From Microbispora sp. H11081 (GTDB lineage Bacteria; Actinomycetota; Actinomycetes; Streptosporangiales; Streptosporangiaceae): DNA of 64,000 bases. The position numbers and the translations under genes were made by a program. The notes under the pieces were generated by a model, which saw only the letters and a program-made list of their open reading frames with translations, did no database searches and was not told the origin of the DNA. The stretch lies in assembly GCF_012999535.1 (NCBI RefSeq), contig NZ_JABBWV010000001.1:1054001-1118000 (forward strand), written 5' to 3'. The number at the start of each line of letters is the position of its first letter. Position 1 is the first letter of the stretch. This document shows positions 8,630 to 16,858 of the stretch, in pieces.

Positions 8630-9462
8630 CCGAGCCGTACGGGACGACGGCGCGGACCCTGCTCTTCGTGCCGGGGACCCGTCCCGACCGCTTCGCGAAG
8701 GCCGCCGCCACCGGCGCGGACGCGATCATCATCGATCTCGAGGACGCCGTCGCCCCGCGGGACAAGGCCTACGCGCGGGCGGCCGCGGCCGGCCACGTCT
8801 CCGTCCACCCGGCACTGGTCAGGGTCAACGGGATCGGCACGCCGTGGCACGATGACGACCTGGCGGCGCTCGCCGGGGCCGAAGGGCTGGCCGGGGTCGT
8901 CCTCGCCAAGACCGAGGCGGCGGAGCACGTCGCGGCGGTGGCCGCCGTGCTCGGCCCGCGGGTGCCGGTCTTCGCGTTGCTCGAATCCGCCCGGGGCGTA
9001 CGGGACGCGGATCTCATCGCACAGGCGCCGGGCGTGGCGCGGCTGCTGTTCGGAAACCTCGACTTCTGCCTCGACATGGGCATTCCCTCGCGGGGCGGCG
9101 ACGAGCAGGGGTTGTTGTTCGCGCGCAGCAAGGTCGTCCTCGCGGCGAGGGCCGCCGGGTTGCCAGGGCCCGTCGACGGGGTCGAGCCCGAGATCGACGA
9201 CGACGCGGCGACCCTGGGGGCCGCCCGCCGGGCGGTGGCCCTGGGGTTCACCGGCAAGCTGTGTCTGCACCCGCGTCAGGTCGCCCTCGTCCGCAGCGCG
9301 TTCGCGCCCTCTGACGCGGAGCTGGATTGGGCCCGGCGAGTGCTCGACGCGACGGCCGCAACCGCGGGCGCCGCCGTACGGGTCGACGGAGAGATGATCG
9401 ACAGACCTCGTCTGGAGCTCGCCCGGCGCATCGTCGGCTCCGTGGAGGAGAAGCCGGTGTGA
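8626..9462 (+). CDS. HpcH/HpaI aldolase-family CoA-ester lyase (CitE-like)
   Basis: A 278-residue TIM-barrel lyase of the CitE group. Diagnostic segments are LFVPGTRPDRFAKA at the start, DLEDAV carrying metal-binding acids, a central LLESARGV and the GFTGKLCLHPRQV segment near the end. Family members cleave malyl-, citramalyl- or methylmalyl-CoA. Paired with the MaoC hydratase it recalls the itaconate-degradation step order (hydrate an enoyl-CoA, then cleave the hydroxyacyl-CoA); the exact acyl group is unknown. GTG 8626 overlaps the previous stop, and it is the last gene of the operon. Confidence 0.85.
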   Translation: MTEPYGTTARTLLFVPGTRPDRFAKAAATGADAIIIDLEDAVAPRDKAYARAAAAGHVSVHPALVRVNGIGTPWHDDDLAALAGAEGLAGVVLAKTEAAEHVAAVAAVLGPRVPVFALLESARGVRDADLIAQAPGVARLLFGNLDFCLDMGIPSRGGDEQGLLFARSKVVLAARAAGLPGPVDGVEPEIDDDAATLGAARRAVALGFTGKLCLHPRQVALVRSAFAPSDAELDWARRVLDATAATAGAAVRVDGEMIDRPRLELARRIVGSVEEKPV

Positions 9463-9535
9463 AGCGGCCGGCCCGTGTCTCGTGGGGCATCGCGGGGGTG
9501 ACTCGGATCGCTTATGTGTCGTTGCCGGGTTTCGA

Positions 9536-10918
9536 TCATCCGCTCACTTGGCGATGGGGAACGCGGTATTCGGCGACCGGTCTCCCCTCGCCCGGGTAGA
9601 CCATCACCAGGAGATGCTGGGGAGTCCACGCCTTCCAGTCGGGGCTCCGGTAGTGCACCCGGATTCGGTAGTGACCCTTTCCTCGGAACGCGAGGTTCGG
9701 CACGTCGGTCAACCCGGATATGGGGTCCATCAGTTCGATGTGGCCGGTGGAGCTGTCGTAGCCGACCTCCACGACGTGGTCCCACCCTTTCAACTCCAGA
9801 GGGGGCCGGCGACGGTAGGTCTCCAGGGTCAGGCAGATGTCGTAGTCCGAGTGGCTGAGGATGATCACGTGTCCTGGGCCGGCGGCCACCAGCCCGTTCT
9901 TCTGGGCCTTGTCCAGCAGACCGTCTTCCCACGGACCCTCCGCGGTGTCCCCGGCGTACTCGAAGGACTCCAGCACGCCGTAGTCGGTGAAGGTGCGGTC
10001 GAGGGTCACCCGTACCGGTGTGATCCGCGGACGGTGCCGGGAGGAGTCGCACACCTTCTGGTTCCTGGTCTCCTCGGCCTGGAACTCGGCCTCATCGGCG
10101 TCGATGCTCGCCTGCACGCGGGTGGCGGCGGGAGGACAGATGGGCGCGATGGCGTAGGCGTCTTCGAGGCGCCCGGTGTAGGCGCGGCACGCGGCCTGTC
10201 CGTACGCCAGGAGGTCCCGGTCGGAGACGCCGGCGAAGGCTCCGCCCTGCCGCGACTGGCAGAGGAAGGCGCGTTCGCCGGTGAGGACCCGGGTGCCGTC
10301 GCCGGTGGGGCAGTGGTCGAGCGGGCCGATGGGGCCGTTCCTGAGGTCGGCGGCGGGCAGCAGCGCGAGCAGACCCAGCGCCGCCAGGATCACCGTGCCA
10401 CGGCGGAACGGGCGGGAGGTGATCAGTCTGCGGACGCGGTGCCGGGGAGTTCGTACGGCCGCCAGCATGCACAGTGCGGCCAGCATGGGCGCGATGCCGC
10501 CCTGCACGAACAACACGACTCCCTCGGGTCCGCCCCACACGCCGAGGCAACTCCGGTCGACGCCGATGTCGACGGCGAGCGCGAGTGGGGCCGTGCTGAA
10601 GGCGATCAGCAGCAGTGCCGCCAGGACTCGCGAGACGACGCGGCCGATCCGCGGACGCCGGAGCCGGGTGGAGATCACACGGGCGAGGAACGCGACGACC
10701 ACCGCGGGCAGGCCGCCGTACCAGACCAGCGGTGTCCAGGTGTGCAGCACCGACAGCGGTAGGGACGCCTCCATGTAGGCGTCCCACCCCGGGCACATGG
10801 CGGGGTAGTGGAACCCGCCGAAAAAGACGGAGAAGTTCCTCATCGAGAGGAGGTAGCCGGCCTCGGCCGCCGATGCCACCAGGGCGGCGGCCCACCACCA
10901 ACGTGATCTCCACGACAC
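9536..10918 (-). CDS. Membrane protein of unknown function
   Basis: A 460-residue protein with about five hydrophobic segments in the first 190 residues: one near residues 8-26, then WYGGLPAVVVAFLARV, VLAALLLIAFSTAPLALAV, VVLFVQGGIAPMLAALCML and a last one around GTVILAALGLLALLP. The remaining 270 residues form a soluble domain with several Cys (SCLG, HCPTG, FLCQS, ACRAY, ICPP) and a beta-rich C-terminal half. I do not recognise a family. The GTG start at 10918 lacks a clear ribosome-binding site; ATG 10840 region is an alternative. It converges on the catabolic operon with only a short gap and probably has its own promoter upstream of 10918. Confidence 0.7.
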   Translation of the reverse strand: MSWRSRWWWAAALVASAAEAGYLLSMRNFSVFFGGFHYPAMCPGWDAYMEASLPLSVLHTWTPLVWYGGLPAVVVAFLARVISTRLRRPRIGRVVSRVLAALLLIAFSTAPLALAVDIGVDRSCLGVWGGPEGVVLFVQGGIAPMLAALCMLAAVRTPRHRVRRLITSRPFRRGTVILAALGLLALLPAADLRNGPIGPLDHCPTGDGTRVLTGERAFLCQSRQGGAFAGVSDRDLLAYGQAACRAYTGRLEDAYAIAPICPPAATRVQASIDADEAEFQAEETRNQKVCDSSRHRPRITPVRVTLDRTFTDYGVLESFEYAGDTAEGPWEDGLLDKAQKNGLVAAGPGHVIILSHSDYDICLTLETYRRRPPLELKGWDHVVEVGYDSSTGHIELMDPISGLTDVPNLAFRGKGHYRIRVHYRSPDWKAWTPQHLLVMVYPGEGRPVAEYRVPHRQVSG

Positions 10919-10962
10919 GAGCCGACACCGTACCGGTGCCTACCGACAGAAAACCACCAGCA

Positions 10963-10992
10963 GGCCGGGGCTTGTCTCTGGAGCTTTTGACC
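10963..10992. repeat. Copy 1 of a 30-bp stem-loop-centred repeat
   Basis: This segment matches 16689-16718 at 25 of 30 positions in the same orientation. The conserved centre is GCCGGGGCTTG, flanked by arms that can pair (CCAG with CTGG here; a perfect 8-bp stem in the other copy). Both copies lie in the leader region upstream of minus-strand genes. Confidence 0.5.
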
Positions 10993-11068
10993 CGCCCCGG
11001 CGGCCGGCGACTTATCGGCTACCCGTCCTGCGGGATCAGGCGCACGGGTTCTCGTTCATCCCTGATGC

Positions 11069-11413
11069 TCAGCGCCGGTAGCGAAGGACGGGAACGATGT
11101 CGTCGAAGGCCGTAGCGTCACCCGCGCGCCAGGCCTTGGCCCCGTTTGCCAACCGTGCCTTGTCGGTGGTCCGGATGCCCCGCAGGAGACGCCGGTAGCT
11201 CGCCTGGGCGCGGCAAATGCCGCAGCAACAGCAGCGGATCCCGGTCCAGCGGAACTCCCAGGTGCAGCGCGTGCGGGCGGCGGCGAGATCCTCCTTGAGG
11301 TTGGCGGGCAGGTCGCAAGCGGACTCGGCGCGGTGGTCGTGGCAGGCCTCACGGGTCAGGTCGCCATGCCAGAGCTGGATGATGAGCGGATCGGTCTTGT
11401 CGGTGTGGGACAT
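11069..11413 (-). CDS. Small cysteine-rich protein of unknown function
   Basis: A 114-residue protein starting at ATG 11413, eleven bases after GGAGG. Third codon positions are strongly G/C, as in real genes of this genome. It carries eight cysteines, including the unusual run RCCCCGIC near residue 60 and two earlier ones in TREACHD and ESACDL, so a metal-binding or redox role is possible. I do not recognise a family. It lies downstream of the unknown cluster at 11755-16561 but is separated from it by 341 bp that hold only a gene remnant, so it may be independent. Confidence 0.6.
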   Translation of the reverse strand: MSHTDKTDPLIIQLWHGDLTREACHDHRAESACDLPANLKEDLAAARTRCTWEFRWTGIRCCCCGICRAQASYRRLLRGIRTTDKARLANGAKAWRAGDATAFDDIVPVLRYRR

Positions 11414-11542
11414 GTGGTGCAACGCCTCCGGATGCCGGTCGGCGCGCCGTACCCGAAAACGGAGCACGGCTGACGCCGTTGGACGGTGGCATCACGTGGT
11501 CTCCGCACGCACATTCCCCTTACCAATCCAGGCTCGCGGTGT

Positions 11543-11758
11543 TCAGCATGCATCAGCGCACCGACATTGTCGCGGGTCCCCAGACTCCGGCGACGGCCTT
11601 GCGTCGCGCGGCGGATGACCTCGCGCGTAGTGCTGGAAGGACTGTCGTCCACGATGCATCGCCCGCCGTTCTGCTTGCGGAGTGAGGAACTCCGGGAACA
11701 GGGTCAGTGAGGTGTCGCCGGGGCCGAGCCGGCCCGGGGTGTTGGTCGTTCCTGTCAC
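11543..11758 (-). pseudogene. Remnant of a paralogue of the gene at 13980-15236
   Basis: The frame opens with GTG overlapping the stop of the preceding gene. Its first 33 residues (containing GRLGPGDTSLTL) match the middle of the 418-residue protein at 13980-15236 (GRLGPGDDPLTL, about residues 160-172), after which similarity stops. This is therefore a short piece of a duplicated copy of that gene, lying directly downstream of the paralogue at 11755-13449, just as 13980-15236 lies downstream of the paralogue at 15273-16561. The rest of 11414-11754 shows no supportable gene. Confidence 0.6.
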
Positions 11759-13449
11759 GGCTGTGGGGGCGCGTACTGGTAGGAACTGATGAGTGCGTCG
11801 TCCCTGACGATGGTGAAGCCGAGGTCCTTGAGGGCCTCCTCGATCTCGTCACGCCGCTCCGCCGGGTAGACGAACTCGGGTCCCTCCCACTCCTGTGAGG
11901 GCATCGCGTAGTAGCCGTCCTCGACTTCGCCGAACCGGTCCGCCACTTCGCTCGGCATCCAATCATCGGTGTCCAGATCGAGGTCCGCCTCGGGAGGATC
12001 GGCATAGTCGGAGGCGCTGGTGTCGAACGCCGGGTGGCCGTCCAGGGTGAACGGTTCGTCGTCATCGGGCAGGACGCGGTCCCACAGTTCGTCCGAGGTC
12101 AGATCGTCGAGATCCTCGTCCGGGTGTCGGCTCTCATGAAGCCCGCAGTAGTAGTCGAGGAGGTGGTCTCGGCTCGTGTCGTCGACCTGCGGGCCCCAGC
12201 CCGCCGACCGCACCTCACCATAGGTTCTGGCCGCCGCGAGGGCGGCCCGCTCCTTGGCTCCCTGCAGGGCCGTACGCAACGGGATGACAGCGAGCTTGCC
12301 TTGAACAGCGACGGAGGTGACGAGGGTGGGGTCATCACCGAGACGGGCGAGCAGCCGGGCCGCCGTCCAGCGGTTCAGGTCCATCTGCCTGAGCTCCTCA
12401 GCCTCCGCTACCGCCGGCGGGGGCGGCTGTGGTTCCACCCGCTCTGCCACTACGGCGGGTACGGCGCGGGCGCGGCGGGTGACGTTCCGCCTGGGCTTGA
12501 GTAGAACGGCGTCGTCGTCTCCCGCCCACCGGGGGCACAGCAGCAGGGGGCGGACCATTTCCGCAGACGCAACGTCCAGACATCGGGCGGCGACCGCGGT
12601 GACCGTCGCCTCCAACCAGGACGGGGTGGCGGCGGCGAGGGAGAGCAGATGCGCCGGCAGCACCAACCGGTACTCGCTCCCGCCATCCCCCGCGATCCAG
12701 TGTCCGGGTGCGGGCAGGCCCCGCTGCCTGTTGGTGCGGTTCAGATCGGCGAGGTGAATTCCCTGCTGGTGCGGCGACTCCCGGGCGGTGAGGCTCGGCT
12801 TAGCGGTCAGGCTCAGCCCCCAGCCGGTGCTTCTGCCGTAGTCGGCCGCGGCGAGGAGGCTCTCGCCGTTGGGGCCGGTCACCGTCGTCGCGCGCTTCCT
12901 GTGCCGGACGGTCCAACCGGGCGGGGATGTCGCCGCGATCGCGTCGCGCAGCAGGTTCAGCGCCGTGACGGCGTCGTCGCGGGAGCCGTGGATGCGGGGG
13001 GATCGTCGTACCAGCGGGTGGAGAGCGGACCGGCGCTCGCCGCCGACGAGCGTTACCGCCGTGAATCCGGGCAGGTCCTGCTGAGCGGCGATCGTCTCCC
13101 CGTCGTGGACCAGTTCCACGACGCACCCGCTCAGCAGGCGGGTCCCGGCGGTGCCGTAAGCGACGGGCAGGTCGGCGACGAGCGACAGGACCATGGTGTG
13201 CGGGTCGTGGACGAGGCGGCCGAGTGAGCGGGGGAGCACGAGTCGCTTGCCGTACAAGCTCCAGATGCCGTCACCGCTGTGGACGCCACGGGCCAGCCGT
13301 ACCTCGACCCGAAGGTACGAACGATCCGGGCCGCCGGTCAGAGCCAGCCACGTGCCGAGCTCGCCGGCGACGAACCCGGCACCGCTGTCGTCTTCGACGG
13401 TCCATTCCGGCTCGATCGCCAGTTCGTCGAGGATCTTTCTCGGAATCAT
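11755..13449 (-). CDS. Unknown protein with possible YbjN-like N-terminal domain
   Basis: A 564-residue protein starting at ATG 13449 after GAGGAAGG. The N-terminal 150 residues (IEPEWTVEDD, LRVEVRLARG, LGRLVHDPHTMVLSLVADLPV) resemble the YbjN/CesT-type fold by pattern only. The middle is unremarkable; a Pro-rich linker (EPQPPPPAV) near residue 360 leads to an acidic C-terminal region. The first 350 residues are paralogous to the gene at 15273-16561. The last 70 residues (DDWMPSEVADRFG, EFVYPAERRDEIEEALKDLGFTIVRDD) are shared with the small protein at 13503-13952. Function unknown; probably part of one transcription unit with its neighbours. Confidence 0.75.
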   Translation of the reverse strand: MIPRKILDELAIEPEWTVEDDSGAGFVAGELGTWLALTGGPDRSYLRVEVRLARGVHSGDGIWSLYGKRLVLPRSLGRLVHDPHTMVLSLVADLPVAYGTAGTRLLSGCVVELVHDGETIAAQQDLPGFTAVTLVGGERRSALHPLVRRSPRIHGSRDDAVTALNLLRDAIAATSPPGWTVRHRKRATTVTGPNGESLLAAADYGRSTGWGLSLTAKPSLTARESPHQQGIHLADLNRTNRQRGLPAPGHWIAGDGGSEYRLVLPAHLLSLAAATPSWLEATVTAVAARCLDVASAEMVRPLLLCPRWAGDDDAVLLKPRRNVTRRARAVPAVVAERVEPQPPPPAVAEAEELRQMDLNRWTAARLLARLGDDPTLVTSVAVQGKLAVIPLRTALQGAKERAALAAARTYGEVRSAGWGPQVDDTSRDHLLDYYCGLHESRHPDEDLDDLTSDELWDRVLPDDDEPFTLDGHPAFDTSASDYADPPEADLDLDTDDWMPSEVADRFGEVEDGYYAMPSQEWEGPEFVYPAERRDEIEEALKDLGFTIVRDDALISSYQYAPPQP

Positions 13450-13502
13450 GCCTTCCTCGTTCTGATCAGTTTCGGGCGGCGGTAGGCGGGCTTCCGGCGG
13501 AG

Positions 13503-13952
13503 TCAGGGGTGCCACCGGTTGAGGAAGGCGCCGTCGTCCCCGAGGTGGCCTCGTATCACGGTGAACCCGAGATCGCGCAGCGCCTGCTCGAGCTCGTCCT
13601 GTCTGTCGACGGGATAGACGTACTCGGCGGGCCAGTAGTCGATTCCCCAGCCGCCGTCCGGGACGCCGAAGCGTTCGGTGATCTCGACCGGCATCCACTC
13701 GTCGGTGGCCAGGTGCAACGGGATACGGCGCTCGTCGCGCTGGTAGGCGTACCACTCCTCCTCGCCGAAGTCCTCCTCCAGGTCATCGGGGGCCGGGGGC
13801 GGAGGTTCGGTGAGCAGGCTGTCCTCCCACTCCTTCAACACCATGAACAGGTGCCCGCCGTAGTAACTGTTGTCGACGGTTACGGTGGCGGACGGCCAGA
13901 TGGTAAGGACTTCAGCTGCGGTACGGCGGGGTGCGCCGGTCAGTTCAGGCAT
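13503..13952 (-). CDS. Small unknown protein sharing a C-terminal domain with its neighbour
   Basis: A 149-residue acidic protein. Residues about 80-149 (DEWMPVEITERFG, EYVYPVDRQDELEQALRDLGFTVIRG) align with the last 70 residues of the 564-residue protein encoded just downstream. The N-terminal half, with VDNSYYGGHLFMVLKEWEDSLL, is unlike it. The shared piece is thus a mobile module found both alone and fused. Intergenic gaps on both sides are under 60 bp, consistent with an operon. I know no named family for it. Confidence 0.7.
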   Translation of the reverse strand: MPELTGAPRRTAAEVLTIWPSATVTVDNSYYGGHLFMVLKEWEDSLLTEPPPPAPDDLEEDFGEEEWYAYQRDERRIPLHLATDEWMPVEITERFGVPDGGWGIDYWPAEYVYPVDRQDELEQALRDLGFTVIRGHLGDDGAFLNRWHP

Positions 13953-13979
13953 GTGCTCGCGTTCTTGCTACGGCTAGGA

Positions 13980-15236
13980 TCAGTGGTTGAGCAGGGCCCG
14001 GATGCGTGCCGTCGTTTCGGACTCTTCGGGGTACGCCTGGAGCAGGGCGTCGAGAAAGCGGAGTCCTTCCTCGCTACGCGGTTCGAACCCGATGTCGGGG
14101 GCGTCGAAGTCGTAGTCCCGCTCTTCGTCGGAGCCATCGTCCTCGTCGCGGCCGGTCTCTGAGGAGTCCCCCTGGACACCGAGGAGTGAGTCGAGGATGC
14201 GACGGCCGAACTCGAGCCGCTCCAGGTGCTCAGCGGCGAAGGCAGCCAGGTCGCCGCAGGCCAGGGTCAGGGTCCGGTCCCACATCTCCTCCTTGAAGTC
14301 GCCCCAGGAGACGTTGAGACCGGGGCGGATCTCCCCGATGGTCTCGTGACCGGACCCACTGGAGTAGCCGCCGCCGTCGTAGCCGTAGCCGATCGACAGG
14401 AAGGTGCGGGTCAGCACCGGGGTGGGGAAGCTGTCAGCACGCACCGGGACGAGCGCCCATTCGCCGCCGACTTCCGCGGTGAAGTGGAGGAGGCCGTTGA
14501 CGCGCAGCCGGAGGGGCACAAGGTTGTCGAAGTAGCTGACAAGCTCTTCTTCCTCACCGTCGAACAAGCCGAGATCGTCCTCGTACGCCAGGTGAATCAT
14601 CTCGTCACGGTCCGGGGCGGTGCCGAGCCGCACGGCATCGGCCAGCGTGTGAGGGGAATCCGTGGTGATGTCCACCGCCGTGTGCGGGTCCAATGTGAGT
14701 AGGCTGGGTACGGCGTCCAGGGCGAGGGTCAGCGGATCGTCACCCGGACCGAGCCGGCCCAGGGAGGTGACGGTCTTGGTGCCGTCTTCCCCGATCCTGA
14801 CCAGTTCCACGGTCTCGTTCCGGGTGCGCAGGCCGTACTCGCCGCTGCCGGAGACATGGACGGTGAGGAACGACTGCAGTGGCAGAGCGGACACCTGCTG
14901 CTTCCCGCTCTCGCCGAACAGCGCCGCGCCCCGATACGTCGCGACGAGCTTCCACTCCTTACCCCACGACGCTTCCATGATGTCCGGGGGCTCGGCGGGC
15001 AGCAGACGTGGTGCCGGGCCGCCGTAGTGCCGGCACACGAGCTCCCTCCGGCGGTCTTCTGTCCGGGCGTAGAACGCGAGGCCGTGGCCACGGTTCAGGA
15101 GCAGGTCGTAGAACGCGGGCTCGGTGTATCCGTTCGCGGAGGTCTTGAACGTGGTCAGCAGGAACTGTCGTGCGCGCCAGGTGTTGAGGGTCTGTACGGC
15201 GGGCCATGGGGTGACCGGAGGACGAGTGCGTGTCAT
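13980..15236 (-). CDS. Unknown 418-residue protein of the paralogous cluster
   Basis: Full-length gene from ATG 15236. It is beta-rich in the middle, with acidic stretches near residue 240 (LFDGEEEELVSYFD) and 365-385 (ETGRDEDDGSDEERDYDFD), and no membrane segment or signal peptide. A piece of a second copy lies at 11543-11758. Because each copy follows one of the two large paralogues, the pair (large protein then this one) was probably duplicated as a unit. The function is not recognisable from motifs. Confidence 0.7.
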   Translation of the reverse strand: MTRTRPPVTPWPAVQTLNTWRARQFLLTTFKTSANGYTEPAFYDLLLNRGHGLAFYARTEDRRRELVCRHYGGPAPRLLPAEPPDIMEASWGKEWKLVATYRGAALFGESGKQQVSALPLQSFLTVHVSGSGEYGLRTRNETVELVRIGEDGTKTVTSLGRLGPGDDPLTLALDAVPSLLTLDPHTAVDITTDSPHTLADAVRLGTAPDRDEMIHLAYEDDLGLFDGEEEELVSYFDNLVPLRLRVNGLLHFTAEVGGEWALVPVRADSFPTPVLTRTFLSIGYGYDGGGYSSGSGHETIGEIRPGLNVSWGDFKEEMWDRTLTLACGDLAAFAAEHLERLEFGRRILDSLLGVQGDSSETGRDEDDGSDEERDYDFDAPDIGFEPRSEEGLRFLDALLQAYPEESETTARIRALLNH

Positions 15237-15272
15237 CGCCGTCCTTGCGTGCGAGGGGATCCGGGGTGGTGG

Positions 15273-16561
15273 TCAGGAGCGGCGGTGATAGGCGCCGCCG
15301 ACGATGTAGTCGCTGGTGATGCGGGGGAAGTCCAGGATGCCGGGGGTGGCGCGGTCCTCGTCGGTCAGCCGGGACTGCCACAGGGCCGGCGGGTCGGCGT
15401 TGCTGCCGCAAACCCGGCCGAGGGCGTCCTCGAAGTGACAGACGGCGTGCGGGTCCCGAGGCCGGGCTCCGTCGTTGTGCGGCTCCGCCGGGCGATCGCG
15501 TCGGCTTCGTCATCCCCGGGCCATTCCGGGGCGACCAGCACCCGTACGTTCTCGGCACGGTAGCGGAACCCGGCGTGGAACTGCTCGGCGGCCTGCCAGG
15601 CGAGCTGTTCCACAAACAGAGCAGCGACCTGCGGCGGAGCCGCGGCGAGCAGCGCGGCGGGGACGAACAACCGGTGCACGGCGTTGTCCCGGCCGCCGAC
15701 GGTCCAGCACCCGGGAGCCACGCCACCACGGGTTGCGGCGTCCCGGTTGAGCGTAACCAGGGTGTGCGAATCGATGGCGAAAGCGGGGATGTCCGGCACC
15801 AGGCCATCGGCGATCATGCCCTTCCGCTTTGCCTCGGGCAGGAACGACGCACCGATCATGATTCCCCACCCCAGCTTGGGGTTCTCCACTGAGTTGACCG
15901 TCAACACCGTGCCGTAGCCGTGCCACAGCTCGATCCAGTCCACGGGAGCGGCAAACCATCGGGGCGCGGGATCTTCGGCAAGCCGTTCGGTCAGGCGCTC
16001 CCGCACCAGCTTGGCCACCGCCCGCACCGGCGCGGGATCGGCGCCCGCACGGCGAGCCTCGTTGAGGCCGTCCAGCAACGGGTGGGCCACGGTACGGCGC
16101 CGCCCGCGCAAGAGCGTCAGCGCCTTCCCGGCGCGCAGGTCCTTCTGTGGAATGGAGCGGTGCGCGGCGATCTCGGCGCGGCAGGCCAGCAGGGCGACGA
16201 ACTCCGCGTACAGCCCGACCAACTCGGGTTCGCCCGGGACGGGAAGGTCGGCGACGAGGGCGACCACGCCGGAGGCCGGGTCGTGGACCCAGCGCCCGCC
16301 GAGGGAACCGAACAACGGCAGGTTGTTGAGGCGGTCGCAGAACTTCCAGGTGTGCGAGTCATCAGGGACATGCCTGGCCAGGCGCGCCTCCACACGCAGC
16401 ACGGACGCCCAATCGTCGCCCTCTCCGACGGCCAGCAGGACGCCCATCTCACCGGTGACGAAACCGAGCAGGCAATCGTCCTGGACAGTCCACTCGGGCT
16501 CGATGCCGAGGATGCCTGCGATGCGCTGGGGCAGGTCGGTGATGATGCCGCTCTCGGGCAT
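15273..16561 (-). pseudogene. Frameshifted paralogue of the 564-residue unknown protein
   Basis: From ATG 16561 (ribosome-binding GGAGGAAC) the frame reads about 355 residues paralogous to the gene at 11755-13449: IEPEWTVQDD, LRVEARLARHV, GRWVHDPASGVVALVADLPV. Near 15480-15510, after GDDEADA, it enters unnatural sequence and stops at 15365. The neighbouring frame carries convincing protein from RPAEPHNDGARPRD on, including CHFEDALGRVCG and ending RITSDYIVGGAYHRRS at 15273. One missing base near 15,500 explains this. It is either a recent pseudogene or a sequencing error; read-level data would decide. It is the first gene of the cluster. Confidence 0.7.
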
Positions 16562-16681
16562 GACGGTGTTCCTCCGGAGTGATGGACCCCGGTAGTGCTG
16601 AACCCCGGTGATCCGCCGTTCTTCACGCACCCCGCGTGAAGCAGGTCGTCACCCGGGGCACCCGCGGCGAGCGGGATGCCG

Positions 16682-16718
16682 TCCAGTGAGCCGGGGCTTG
16701 TCACTGGAACTCATGACC
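16682..16718. repeat. Copy 2 of the stem-loop-centred repeat
   Basis: Here TCCAGTGA (16682-16689) and TCACTGGA (16701-16708) form a perfect 8-bp stem around the loop GCCGGGGCTTG. Bases 16689-16718 match 10963-10992 at 25 of 30 positions. It lies in the untranslated leader of the cluster that begins at 16561, downstream of the promoter candidate at 16730-16756. Confidence 0.5.
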
Positions 16719-16729
16719 CACTCCGAAGG

Positions 16730-16756
16730 CTAATAGTGAATCGACGTATATGTCAA
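16730..16756 (-). promoter_or_regulatory. Candidate promoter of the 11.5-16.6 kb cluster
   Basis: On the minus strand TTGACA (16756-16751) and TATTAG (16735-16730) are separated by 15 bases, within an AT-rich patch that stands out in this genome. The spacing is shorter than the ideal 17, and an alternative pair (TTGTGT and TATTGA, 16 bases apart) overlaps it, so the exact element is uncertain. The 297-bp gap 16562-16858 contains nothing else I can support besides the stem-loop repeat. Confidence 0.35.
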
Positions 16757-16858
16757 TAGCTCTGTGTGTCGAGTACACAAAGTTGCTCGAAGGTAGGACC
16801 GCCGCCTGATCGGATTGCGCCTGGGGATGAAGACCGCCACGCGCTGTTCCCGGATGGT

